Shown in pieces: positions 47,451-59,070 of a stretch of 64,000 nucleotides of DNA; within the stretch, counting starts at the first letter, position 1, and each line of letters starts with the position of its first letter. The position numbers were made by a program, and so were the translations under genes. Origin of the DNA: Lineus longissimus (lineage: Eukaryota > Nemertea > Pilidiophora > Heteronemertea > Lineidae); assembly GCF_910592395.1 (NCBI RefSeq), contig NC_088324.1, forward strand, positions 14,968,953 to 15,032,952, in the 5' to 3' direction. The notes below the pieces were generated by a model. That model had not been told where the DNA came from. It searched no databases and worked only from the letters and a program-made list of their open reading frames with translations.

Positions 47451-48721
47451 TCAAATTCAAATTCAAATTCAAATTAGTTTATTAATCAAAAGGCCCGGAG
47501 GGCAAAGGTACACATGGTACAATAGAAATACAATGATTTTGATTGAAAGTACATAAGACATACAAAGGATACATGACAAAAGTAACAATATAAAGTCTAC
47601 TACCGGGGTCAAACCTGGAGTAGATACTAGTAGGTGGGAGAGAGGAGGTCCTTATTTTATGCGATCAGAAAAGCATTTCTGTAAAAATGATGATAGCTTC
47701 TGACAAATTCCAGGGTCCTCATTTGAAAGAAGCCAGATAAACTTATTTCCTGGTGAGAGACCTGAAAAGTTGATGTTGTTCTCATTGATAACTGAGAAAA
47801 AATCGTTCCTTGAAGCATCATATTTTGGGCAGGCAGTTAGAAAGTGAACCTCGTCTTCTATTGAAGTCCCATCACAAGAACACACCCTCTCTTCAACTTT
47901 AAGTTTTTTGTATCTACCTCTTTCAATGGCTAGATCGTGACAGCTAATGCGGAAACAACAAAGGGATCTTCTTAAAGAAAAACTTGAAATTGAAGTCAGA
48001 TATTTCTCACAGCAGAGTTGCGTTTTGAAGGACCTATAAGTGCGTAATTTGTTTTTAGCATTTGGATTCCGAGAATCATCCCAAATTTCTAGCTTCCACT
48101 TTCTGTAAAATTCTTCACCTAATTTATGAACAAGACTGGAGGTTGAAACACTTTCAGCATTGTTTGCATCCAGATTCAGACAACCACAAATAAATTTTAT
48201 ACAAGAAAACCAAGACTGTTTTCCTTTGTTGTCTAGATCCTTACTAACTTGTAAGGCACTGGTTAAAATAGACTTCGAACTAATTTCCCCATCCACTGTG
48301 TTGAGAGACAAGGATTCAAGCCTTAGCCAGAAAGAGAACATAGATTTGGCTATCATTAAATACAGTGGATGTCTGCCCAACTCGCCATACACGGCCAGAT
48401 TTGTGGCATTTGTGTTAACACCCAGTACATATTTACAGAACTTCATGTGAAGGTTCTCACAGGGGAGATTTTCGAATCCCTTATCAATCTTAAATTCTCT
48501 CTCTCTTTTAACTTTTGAGGACATAGGGTTAAAACATCCCCAAATATCACTGCCATATAAAAGTATTGGCTGTATAGTGTGGTCAAATATATGGAGTAAG
48601 GTTGAGACATTTGGAAGCTGAGAGCTAAAGATACGCCTTAATTTAAAAAAAGCTTTAAGGGCTTTGTTATGAAGATCACGCTTTGCCTCAGCAAAAACGC
48701 CGGAGGCTTGAAAAGGCTTGA
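47451..48721 (-). mobile_element. 5'-truncated non-LTR retrotransposon (LINE)
   Basis: The minus-strand ORF ends at 47652 and encodes the region after the reverse-transcriptase core of a CR1/L2/Jockey-like ORF2: SGVFAEAKRDLHNKALKAFF, then QPILLYGSDIWG, then a Cys-rich end with CSCDGTSIEDEVHFLTACP. The ORF is intact for about 350 codons, so insertion is fairly recent. The 3' UTR runs to a (TTTGAA)n tail at 47451-47475, typical of LINEs ending in short tandem repeats. The catalytic FADD core and endonuclease are absent, so the copy is dead. The upstream end is abutted by a MITE-like element. Confidence 0.88.
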
Positions 48722-48845
48722 CTAACACCTTCCTAACTTCCTTCAGCGCCCAACCACGTAGATCTGCGTGGCCCAAACCCCCCCCCCCCCCCCCCCTCTT
48801 TGAGCTAGTTATCGGAGTCTCTGGGAAGAACGACGCCATCGCCAT
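47652..48845 (-). pseudogene. Chimeric 397-codon ORF: LINE ORF2 remnant fused to MITE sequence
   Basis: The first roughly 40 codons (MAMASFFPETPITSSKRGGG...) come from the MITE-like hairpin at 48722-48951, including a Gly run from a 19-base C tract (48778-48796). The rest is LINE ORF2 C terminus. It should not be annotated as a host gene. Confidence 0.8.
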
Positions 48846-48951
48846 CTTCAGGGCAAGGTAGGAACTGAAAAGACGGTTTAAGACCGGTTGGTCTTTTCAG
48901 TTCCTACCTTGCCCTGAAGATGGCGATGGCGTCGTTCTTTCATGAAGTCCA
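48722..48951. repeat. Hairpin MITE-like element, copy 1 (truncated)
   Basis: Begins TAACACCTT and AGCGCCCAACCACGTAGATC, includes GAGCTAGTTATCGGAGTCTC, and forms a near-perfect hairpin. GCCATCGCCATCTTCAGGG with GGAACTGAAAAGAC is answered by GTCTTTTCAGTTCC and CCCTGAAGATGGCGATGGC. The right terminal section found in copy 3 is missing. Confidence 0.85.
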
Positions 48952-49229
48952 CAAAACTGTTAACAGTACACTCCATTCAAGATTCGTAAAATGTACCACA
49001 TTGTAGACTCAGATCAATAAACAACCATGCTAACAAAAGTGTAATTCAAGACGATGCAACCCACATTTATGCTACTCTTATTTGTTACTAGTTTACTCTA
49101 TCTAGTTCAGGTCAGTCAACAGCAACAACAGCTTTTCTGAACCATAATACAAAGTCGACTGAAGTCAGGCCCATCTCAACTCACAGCCAGGTAAGTGACC
49201 TTTTCAACATTTATGAACTGGCCACTACC

Positions 49230-49520
49230 TTAACACCTTCAGCGCCGAACCACGTATATCTACCTGGCCCAAATCCCCCCTCCCCCTTTGATTGAGCTGG
49301 TTATCGGAGTCTCATGGACTTCATGAAAGAACTACGCCATCGCCATCTTCAGGGTAAGGGAGGAACTGAAAAGACCAAACGGTATTTTCACGGTACTTTC
49401 AGTTCCTACTTTGCCCTGAAGATGGCGATGGCGTAGTTTTTCAGTTCCTACCTTGCCCTGAAGATGGCGATGGCGTAGTTCTTTCATGAAGTCCATGAGA
49501 CTCCGATAACCAGCTCAAAT
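49230..49520. repeat. Hairpin MITE-like element, copy 2
   Basis: Begins TAACACCTTCAGCGCCGAAC. The same inverted blocks as copy 1 are present, with the right arm (CCCTGAAGATGGCGATGGCG) tandemly duplicated at 49418 and 49459. It ends near GATAACCAGCTCA. The terminal section is degraded. Confidence 0.85.
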
Positions 49521-50122
49521 GCGAACGGGCGTGCCAACCCTGTCATTGTTGAGTCAGCAAAATGAATCAACAGAAGGCATGCATATAACAATGGATGAAT
49601 AATTTAATTCAGAAATTTCGAATTAAAATTCCACTCATTAACAAGATGTATAGTTATTCAATAAAATAACAATGAGTCTTCCATTCCCAGCAAAGTTCAA
49701 ATCTAATCCTAACAGTCAGAATATTGTTGTAACCATTCTGTTCTCTTTTCAGAAGATGAACACTCTGGGTGTAGAAACCTTTTCATTTCAGGCATCAATT
49801 ACATGAAAAGGTCAATCTCTAGCACATAAAAATTTGCCAATTTGCCAAGTCATGCACACGCATTTGGCATGACAAGATTACAGCAGCTAAACTGTTGAGA
49901 CTTTTGTACAGCAGATAAAGGCTACATAAGAACTTGCATGTTATTCTTCATTTTACTGGGAAAAGTATACAAGTTACAGCTTTCCGGCTTTAGTTGTCAC
50001 ATCACTTGAGAAAAATTCAGTTGAAGAATGATTTGGAGATCTGATTTTATGATCAGATAGGTCAAATATTGTCCCGTCATATTGCATAGTCCCTTTAGAG
50101 GCTAATAAAAACACAGACACAG
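49521..50122. other. Intergenic DNA and GNL1 3' UTR
   Basis: No gene or repeat recognised. The GNL1 3' UTR (minus strand) must run through the upper part. Confidence 0.5.
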
Positions 50123-53100
50123 CTAATCATCATCATCAGCCAACAGATCGAAGGCATTTTTTGTAGCTAGCCCTGAGGGCCCCTCGTCATCCCCATCTGA
50201 GGCCCCTTGCTGTCCGTCGTCATCTGATTCGGACTCGTCCGTCTGCTCATCCTGGATGTCGGAGCTTCTTCTGTTGCTGTTCTGTTGCCATTCTGCGATG
50301 AGTAACGTCTCGGCATGGTTCTCCCAATCACCTGCAGGAGGACATCATTTAAAGTGTTAATCAATCACTAAATCAATTTATATAACTTGTAATGCTATGA
50401 CTTATTGATCAAGAATGGCATGTGAATTAACTGAAGCCTAATCAAACTTAAATCATGTGTAATATGATGTAATCTTATAGTAAAGTACCAAGGCAACTCA
50501 TACTTTTATTGTTGGTGTACCCTGGAGGCCTCATACACAAGCAGAGTCTCCCCTCCACTGCTAACCGCAGGATGTTATTAGCTGCTCTATATGTGTCATT
50601 TCTTCTTGCCCTAGCTGTCACAAAACTACGTTTCTCTGCCCACGCTGGAAAAAATGAAATAAGATTACTGTAGTCTCTGAGCTTATTTCAATTGAAGGTC
50701 TTTGGAAGTACTGTGTCCCAGCAACTGGTCGAAGATTGGTCAAACAAAACATCAATTACTTCTTGGGTAGATTTGTGACAATAAACTGTGATATATTTCA
50801 GATAGAGAGTATACTGATAAAGATCATAGAGACATATCTTACCTTCACAGACATCAAACGCGGACCATTTCTGTTCCTCAAACCTAGAGGGTGCTTCCTC
50901 ATCAGGATGTTTCAGCACAAGTAACTTTGGAAGTGAAAGTCGTTGGGTGAGGAAACTCACGGCAGAATAGGGTTCGCGCACCTGGGCAATGGGGTAAATA
51001 CCTGCAATGATCTAGAGGGAAAGGTAATGATAATGAAGTGTCATGCTATTTAAAATGAGTATGGATTTAACAATAGTTTTCTGTGGTGGAGTTTGAGCTC
51101 ATAAGCTCCTAGTGATACAATGACAAGAGTCTAGTTCAATTGATGGATATAATCCAATTCAGCAAAAGAAACAAGGCAACTAAGTCATAAGACTCCCTCC
51201 CCACCCCACCAGATACTGGCAGGACTCATAAACTTCCTTACCTGTAATGGTTTTTGAACCAATGATGGGAACACAAGACCTGGAGAATCACATAACTTGA
51301 CTGTTTTGGTCAGGAAGATTGTTTGAAAGTGTTTGGTGTGTCCTGGGGTCCGTGATGTACTCACAACCTTCTTTCCCACCAAGCCATTCATCAGAGATGA
51401 CTTGCCAACATTTGGATAACCTGTTGGAGATGAAATTATATAGAATATAATATGTTGTGCAATCATACAATGATAATTGGGTGGATAATCAAATGTCAGA
51501 GTGACCGGGTGATTGACACAGGTTTTAAGTGTCTTTTGCCTTGAACTTACTTACCTACACAACCAATGGTCACCACACCATCCCTATAGGCCACATGCTC
51601 CCTGTATTCAGCAGTGTCTGTGTACACCTCGATTTCAATGTCTGCCTCTCCCACTTCTGATTCGTGGTGGTCTGTCTCAATCTTCTCTTTCCAGCTACTC
51701 ATGTCGACTGGAAAAGGAAGACATCATTGTATACATGTAGTTCATTCAGAATTGCGCCGAACCACGTAGATCTACGAGGCCCAAATCCCCCCTCCCTTTG
51801 AGCTGGTTATTGGAGTCTCATGGACTTCATGAAAGAACTACGCCATCGCCATCTTCAGGGCAAGGGAGGAACTGAGAAGACCAAACGGTCATTTCAGTTC
51901 CTCCCTTGCCCTGAAGATGGCGATGGCGTAGTTCTTTCATGAAGTCATTTAAAGTTCTGAACTACGACATCGCCATCTTCAGGGCACGGTAGGAACTGAA
52001 AAGACTGTTTGGTTCCTACCTTGCCCTGAAGATGGCAATGGCGTAGTTCTCTCATGAAGTCAATGAGACTCCGATAACCAGCTCACAAAGGGGGAATCGG
52101 GCCACGTAGATCTAGGTGGTTCGGCGCTAAAGGTGTTAACACTGATGTTTGATACACCAATTGAGAGCTGATAATGTCAGAGTCATGCTAGCTGATGATC
52201 ATATCACAATATTTCAAGCAGCCTATCTCACCTTTATCCAGACAAATTGTCTCACAGGCTTTTAACAGCTGAAGAGGACCCACTGCATTGTATCTTCGGA
52301 TCTTTCTCTTCTTTCGTAATACTGGAATTTAAAGTTTAGAACACGTATGCTGTGGTGTTTTGAAACAAAAAGGAAATACATGTAATTTGAAAGACACCTG
52401 TTGGCTTAATTTGAAAACAGTGTAATGAGATGGAGTTGATCTTTCACACAACTTCCACCGGTATTGACAGATGGACCCTGCACTGAATTTCATTCTAAAC
52501 AGCTCAATTGTTCTACAATTCAATTTGTTAGTTTGAACCTACCGTTTCCAGGGTCCTCATGTGTCGTATCGGACCCCTCAATATTTCTCGGGAATGACGT
52601 GAAACATACAATATGAACTTTGGGGAATTTTGTCTGGAAGTAATGCCGCCATGCCACGACCAATGGTGGAGGGGCCAGATCAATCTTGTTCAGGACGAGG
52701 ATGATGTGTTTCTTAAGGTCGTTTGTGACGTAGTCGTAGAGGGCTGGCGAGAAGTGGAGAGCCTGAAATGAAAACCAGACATTTCAAAATCTAATCTCAC
52801 CCATTAGCGCCCAGGTTAGTCTTAATTTTGAGATTTGTATCTCACATGGGTTTCGACGAAGTGATATTCACGGCTTTTATAGTTCACACATCAGTAACCG
52901 ATGTGTAATAGCACAGTAGTGTGAGGCAATGGCTACAAAAGAAAGATATCACTTTCACACATATGGCCTTTTCTCTGGGACAGTTTGTCACCACAGAGGC
53001 CTAATATTAGGTGATTTCACACTGTTTCAACCCAGTTTCACTTACAGGATGTCGAATGTCAGTGATAAGAAGAATGATATCTGAAATCTCCAGGACTCTC

Positions 53101-54412
53101 CACAGTTGCCGCCAGGTCTCCAAGTTGATTTCAAAGTAACTCAACTCTTCTGGTGGGTACTTGTCCATGATACTGTCAAGATAATCCTGAAAGAATATCA
53201 GCACTCATCAACCAGGATGCATTTTGCTTTAGGCCATCTTTAAAGAAAAATATCTGTGTTGATCAGTCTATTCTATGAGCAGTTGCAAAGTTGAACTACT
53301 TGTCTTCCTGTCCAATAAACCTTCCCATTCCCAAAATCCTTTAACGAATTATTTACATCATGATTTGATAAATGACTCCTTACGCGAAAATATTTTTCCT
53401 CTCTTGACTCAAGCACCCCTTTTGTTAAACTGTGATTCCATGGAGGTCGCTTTGGCATGTCAAGGATCGTCCCAGGCTGATAGATCTCATCAAGGTCAAT
53501 TTCAAGGTCACTCTGGAAAGATACGATAAGACATTTCAGAATGAAAAGGAATTATTATGGTGACCAGCAAAATTCAATGTGAACTTTCACATTTAATTTT
53601 CAGGTTTTCCCGAGACCAAAAACCCTGTGATATACATTCCAGGCCTACAGCTTCAATTCCTAATTTCTCTAATTCTTGAACACCACTACTCACTTCAGGC
53701 AATAGTTCCACAGGATGTCTGGCTAATTCTTTCCTTTTTTCTATTTCTTTTCTCGTTTCATGGGCGAAGTGCAGGCGATATCTGAAAATGGTAAAGAAAT
53801 CTAAAAACTATTGAAATAAATAGAGAAGTATTGACATGTATCAATGAGATGATCTGATCTAACAGGTTAGAGCGAAAATGATTTTGAATCTCAGAGACGT
53901 TTAGCATCAAGAGTTTTTAGATCCATACCTGTTAGGATCATACTTTCGATCTTGTGATTTCGTTGGCTGCTGATTGATCTTTTTGACATCGGTTTCATCC
54001 TCATCTTCTGACGACTCTGGGGAGCTCGTCTGATCTTCCCGATAGCGAGCTTTTCCATAGCAACCCTCTAAAAACAAAGAAAGATGCGATAAATGTTTTC
54101 AAAGGAGCGTGGCGGGGTGGTCCGGGCCGGGCGGGAGAGGGTTGCTTAGCACTGGAAGTGAAACCTCAGATTGACAAATGGCAGAACCACCCTCCAATAT
54201 GTTACCAGTGGCAGTGCAAGTGCAACACCCGCAGACCATGCAAGTAGTAAGTACATTATATGCCTGGTCCTTATGGCTCATGTACATTATGTACATGGAC
54301 AGGCCTACAATACATGCAATACTGAGGTACCTTTTCTTTTTGCCTGTTTCTCTCGTTTTTCCTGCAATTGTTTCTTCTTTTGCTTTGAACTAAATGGTTT
54401 CTTTCGAGGCAT
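50123..54412 (-). CDS. GNL1: GNL1 circularly permuted GTPase
   Basis: Twelve exons, all in phase: 54331-54412, 53929-54067, 53694-53781, 53384-53512, 53046-53186, 52543-52762, 52232-52321, 51555-51707, 51242-51420, 50843-51011, 50504-50644, 50123-50331. The product is 579 aa against 607 in human. It starts MPRKKPFSSKQKKK, the basic N terminus of the HSR1/MMR1 family. G motifs come in permuted order, typical of YlqF/YawG GTPases: LVLNKIDL (G4) precedes GYPNVGKSS (G1) and DSPG (G3). Family hallmarks LETWRQLWRVLEISDI and VSTSRTPGHTKHFQT are present. The C terminus is acidic and ends in an Asp run (LLADDDD). The role is a nuclear or nucleolar GTPase linked to ribosome maturation (family inference). 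Intron 7 carries MITE copy 3. Confidence 0.95.
51754..52140. repeat. Hairpin MITE-like element, copy 3 (near full length)
   Basis: Lies in a GNL1 intron (51708-52231). Terminal inverted repeats are visible: left GCGCCGAACCACGTAGATCT, right AGATCTAGGTGGTTCGGCGC then TAAAGGTGTTAAC. They are followed inward by GAGCTGGTTATYGGAGTCTC and its complement. The interior holds two hairpins in series, each made of GCCATCGCCATCTTCAGGG and its complement. No target-site duplication is clear. Confidence 0.88.
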
Positions 54413-55018
54413 TGTATAATTTCAAATGGTTAACAAAAAAAAAACTTCTGTTGTTGAGTTGCAAATTCACTTTTCTGCGAATTTTCACAGAAACCTGAAA
54501 TGGGGGCGAAACAACCGCAATTCTCCTGAAATCTAGATGACACAAGTACCATCTTGTCCAACATGGGTTATTGTCTCTGTAAATATAAGTTGCCATTTTG
54601 TCCAAAATATGTACATTTGCCGGAAAAGAACGAGTAGTTCCGACTAATTCCGAAGTATATAACGGTCAAACGTAGGCTTTTTGTTTTATTCTTAACCAAA
54701 ATGTTACTTTATAAACCAAGTTCTAAATAAAGGGGCAGTTATTACTTGGAAAATATCAGCATTACTAGCGAATTAAGTAAAATATGTTGAACTACCTTTG
54801 CAAATGATGAAGCTCATGCAAACCAAAAGTGAATGGTTCTAGATATTCATACGCTAAGTAGTCACTTTTCACAGACTTAAAAGAAAGCATTTTAGTTCCG
54901 GCCAGGAGAGATTGTGATGAGTGCCCAACAACATGAAAAACAGAAAAATGTCAGAAATAAAATGTCATAAAATGTCCATATCGACCGTTTAAAGTGTTGA
55001 TTTTTCAGCCTATGTGAC
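54413..55018. promoter_or_regulatory. Probable bidirectional promoter of GNL1 and ATAT1
   Basis: The start codons of GNL1 (minus) and ATAT1 (plus) are 606 bp apart and point away from each other, with no other exon between. Both 5' UTRs and a shared core promoter must fit here. I see no clear TATA box or CpG island; the region is AT-rich. Confidence 0.55.
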
Positions 55019-58000
55019 ATGGAGTTTCCTTTCGATGTCAATTATCTCTTTGGGGATGAAATCACTGTTGTTGATAGCCATTTAATGCCCAGTAGGCGGA
55101 AGCCAAGTTTGAGGTATGTAGCATCGCCATCTGGCTCTGCTTATCTAGGCATCTGGCATTGTATGCCTATGTAGGCCTACTACTACTAGGCCTACTCCAG
55201 TCTAGGGCCTACTAAACTAAACTGTGCTGCTGCTGCTGTGGTTAGTAGACACGGTTAGTGGTTGGTCTGGTCTCTCTGGTGTCAAACTTACTGCAGTGCA
55301 GCAGCAGGCATGTTACAGTACGCACTGACTGCACATGATATACAATAATAGGCCTATAGGCCTACATTCATATGGACATGATGATGTCATTGTCGACATT
55401 GATAACTTGGGCCTAGGCCCTAGACCAGTGTCATCTCAATATCCAGTGATATCAGTGCTGCATATTCCAAAAAATTGTCGTTGTATGAAGATGGATCCTG
55501 TTATTATTTTCAGTCTGGCAGAATGTAAAGAACAGATAAGAAGGGTGTTGGATGCGATGGGTGCAGCATCAACAAAGGTAAACAGATCACGTTAAGCAAT
55601 CAAAGAGTATAAAATCATTTTCATTGGAGTTGATGGCCCATTTTCATTTAACTACAGCTTTGTACTGATTGGTTGTTAACTGACACCAACTTCATGAAAA
55701 AAGAAGATATGCTGCTGCCCTCTTTGATGCATTTTTTCAAGTAATTCCTACTTGAAGCATCTTTAAATTGGTACCATTTACCGAAGTGATTGTTTTTGTT
55801 TAATTCTTCAAAATAAGAACCGCTCTTGTTGAGACCAGTGCCACATTCCAATGTTACAAGTGTACTGTAAGTAGAATTGAAAGGAAATGTGGCACTGATT
55901 ATTTTGTATTTCCAGGCTCAAGGTTTATACACAATCATCACGTCTGGAAGGAAATTAGAAACCTCATTAAATCAGCGGTGTTATGTTATGAAAGATGCTG
56001 AAGGAAACAAGTAAGTGGTCAAACAAAGAACTTTTCACATTTCCAGAAGTATATGGCTAAGCTTGGAGGAATTATACTTCACTATAATTCCTCCAAGGGC
56101 TAAGGGAAGGCCAACTTACGTCTTACGTGAAAGTTTTTCTTAATTTCCTAACAGTGAATTACTCTGAAGTATTCTGGCCAATCCAAGAGGGGCCTCATAG
56201 CCTAGTGGTTAACACTGCTGGCTACCACGCAATAGGGCCCGGGGGGAGAACCCAGGATTGTATTTCTGGATGAACCGGCGTGGCTTTCAAGCTTGGGTCT
56301 GTCGGATGAGCCTAAATGAATGCAAATTCATGTTTTCTCATTCTTAGTGGACGAGGTTTGATCCTTGGCATACTCAAAGTCGGTCAGAGGACGTTGTTTG
56401 TTTATGACCACAATGGTCAGCAGCATGAGATGGTACCATTATGTGTTCTAGACTTCTACGTGCATGAATCTCGTCAGCGGATGGGGTGCGGGAAACGACT
56501 CTTCGACTATATGTTACAGGTAGGTTATGAGGAAAACACAGTGCCTTTCTATCATGGGTTAGACCCTGAGAGATCAAAGCTAGCTCAGGTTGATTTATTT
56601 AGCACATCCTGTCGTCTGTATAATTCCTGATACTCCGAGTAAGACGAGAGCCGACAATTTGAACAATGCTTCAAAATGGTTTCCTGATTTCACAAAAAGC
56701 AACAGATTAAGAATGATTATAGAATTACCAAGTGATCACTTATTCTTATCTTCAGCAAGAAGAAGTGCAGCCTCAGCATCTAGCCATCGACACACCATCT
56801 TCAAAGTTTGTACCCTTCCTCAAGAAGCACTACCATTTCAAGGCGACTATTCAACAAGTCAACAAGTTTGTTGTATTTGAAGGCTTCTTCACAAATAGAC
56901 ATGGTGTGTATGTGTTCATGTTGCAGCTCAGTTTTCAAGCATAAAGGCCTTGTGTAAACTGTGTAAGCATATTTTGACCAAAGACAGTTGTGAGTCTCCT
57001 CTATTGTAGCTAAAAAGTATTAGCCTATATTCCAATGTATTACATTCAGGCATTCATAAGTATTTTCTTACTTTACTCTAGATGTGGTTCGTCAACAAGG
57101 CAGAATAGTTAGTCGACCCCCAAAACATCCTAGTTCTGCAAAAGCTCGACCAAGTAAGTGTATGCTTAGAAGTTATATTGGTCATGAAGAAATCCTAGTG
57201 TTGATCCTAATTCTCTGGTTGGGTGCCATGTGGAAGAACGATGCAAGTTCCATTCTTGTGTGGAGCTTCTAAATTGTGTTGTTGTTGCAAGGTACAAATT
57301 CTTAATCCGATTTTGAATGTTGTCATTTCTAATTTCCAGATGGCCAGCCAACGTACCCGAATGAAATCAAACAACAACGAGAGAAAGAGGCGCTCAGTCA
57401 CATAAGTCTTCCCCGGTCAAGGTCACGCGATGCGCTGAATGCGATCGGCGTGACGTTACCGTTGCCCCAGGAACCACGCGCTCGACCACCACTCCCAAGT
57501 GATAGAGGAAATATGACGTAAGTGGTGTAGATTGTCCTGACTTGTCACACTTACCGTATGTTTATTTGTGGGGCTTCTCCAAATATTAGCTACTCCACTG
57601 AATGAGATAAGTTTTGAATGCATTCCTTTGTACCAATGTACAGGTATGGCTGATAGTATAAAGTCTGTTGACACCCTGCATGTCAGACCAGATTGTGCAT
57701 ACCATTCATCGTGCATTTCATTTCAGCATTGATACAACCAAATTAAAATCCAAAAACTTGAAAAGAGGTAGGTCAAGGTCACTCCAATAATAACAGTAAC
57801 AGATCTGACCAAACTGTGAGAAATCTGAAATCATCTCAAAAAACTTAAGCCCACATGATCCGGCTACTAATCTGCTTTGCTTTTGCATTGTAAAACCTAA
57901 CAAATAAATCTTTTCTGTGTTTTTGTCAGATCTGTTCATATTGTGTCCGTGTGTGAGTGACCTTTTAGTACCTGCTTTGTAGTGTATCATGTATACGATT

Positions 58001-59070
58001 GGTTTAAGGGTTGTTAATCACAAAGAGTTGACAACCTTTAAATCAACCCATCTGCCCTCTCAATCTTCTATCTAACTTCTCAATCCTCATCCCACTATAA
58101 CCACTTTTTCAGGCCCCTTGGCGATGATGATTTTGGTGATAATAACGCTAGTCGAGGTCGCGGTGCACAGGCACACATGTATAGTAGACACGCCATGAAC
58201 TCCACACCCACAAGAATAGGGAGTGCAGGCTCTACTAGAGAGACTCCAATAGAACCACTTTACATGTATAAGAAAGGTATCAACACATTGCTCTAACTTT
58301 ATTTCTCCCGTTACGGGTGCTGACATCTATTTGGTTTGTGGTCCAAATTTCTGAGTTATAATATCTGAGGGTATAAAATATGTGCTTGTCTTCTGTAGTT
58401 AGAATTTGATTGGAATCAACATGTGTATTGCAGACTAAACTAACACAAAGTCTTTTCTGTGGATTGCCTGTAAATTTATATATTCCACTCTAACAGCAAT
58501 TTCTTGTTTTGTTCCAGAACCTCTTCCACCTGTACCACCTATGCCGCGTGACGGACCCTCAACTGATTATAAAGAATTCCATCAGCATCTCAACTCCCAC
58601 CAAGCAATCCAAGACAGACGAGGGCATCTCAAAACTGGGACTGACCGTGCCTCTCCACTCGGGTAAGAGTGCCAATGGCGCATCTGCACATTCTCAATGA
58701 CAAGGTTCCCCGTCATTTTTGATGAAAAGATGTGAGCTCCAGCCAGGCCTCCCTCGGGTGGTGTTCAAGGGAAAATCCTCCAGGATTCTTTCTGGTAGTT
58801 GAGCAGAAGCCATGTTCACAGATGTTGGAGTCATGCATGCCCTGTCATGTCAGAGTTTGTTGAGGCAGAAGAACTGTTAAAACATTGTTGTCTTATCTTT
58901 CCAGAATGAACAGTTCACCGACTCACGTTCGCTCGGACACTAATAAACCACTCGGAGATCATTACGCTACAAGAAGTGCTAAACCGATGACTTTGAACTC
59001 AAATTGGACTGTTTATGGAGTGCCGCCAAACTATCAGGGACGGAAGTGGCAGCATACGCAACTCTGGTAG
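55019..59070 (+). CDS. ATAT1: ATAT1 alpha-tubulin N-acetyltransferase
   Basis: Ten exons: 55019-55113, 55514-55577, 55916-56010, 56348-56519, 56756-56903, 57082-57153, 57340-57517, 58113-58276, 58518-58662, 58905-59070. The product is 432 aa against 421 in human. It belongs to the MEC-17/GNAT-fold family and acetylates Lys40 of alpha-tubulin inside microtubules. Diagnostic blocks: MEFPFDVNYLF start, GLYTIITSG, LKVGQRTLFVYD, PLCVLDFYVHESRQR and MGCGKRLFDYML (acetyl-CoA pyrophosphate loop), then PSSKFVPFLKKHY and NKFVVFEGFF. The catalytic Asp (VLDFYVHE) and the second Asp (AIDTPS) are present. The C-terminal third is low-complexity Pro/Ser/Arg-rich, as in other metazoan ATAT1, and ends WQHTQLW. 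A possible cryptic exon lies in intron 7 (57727-57767). Confidence 0.95.
56190..56290 (+). repeat. tRNA-derived SINE (in ATAT1 intron 3)
   Basis: GCCTCATAGCCTAGTGGTTA is a good A-box and D-arm sequence of a tRNA. It is followed at the right distance by a degenerate B box GGGGGGAGAACCC (about 56240-56252). The acceptor stem is not conserved, so it is a SINE and not a tRNA gene. Confidence 0.6.

Noticed and set aside
56190-56290. A functional tRNA gene in the ATAT1 intron
   Set aside because: The B box is degenerate and stems do not close, so it is called a SINE.
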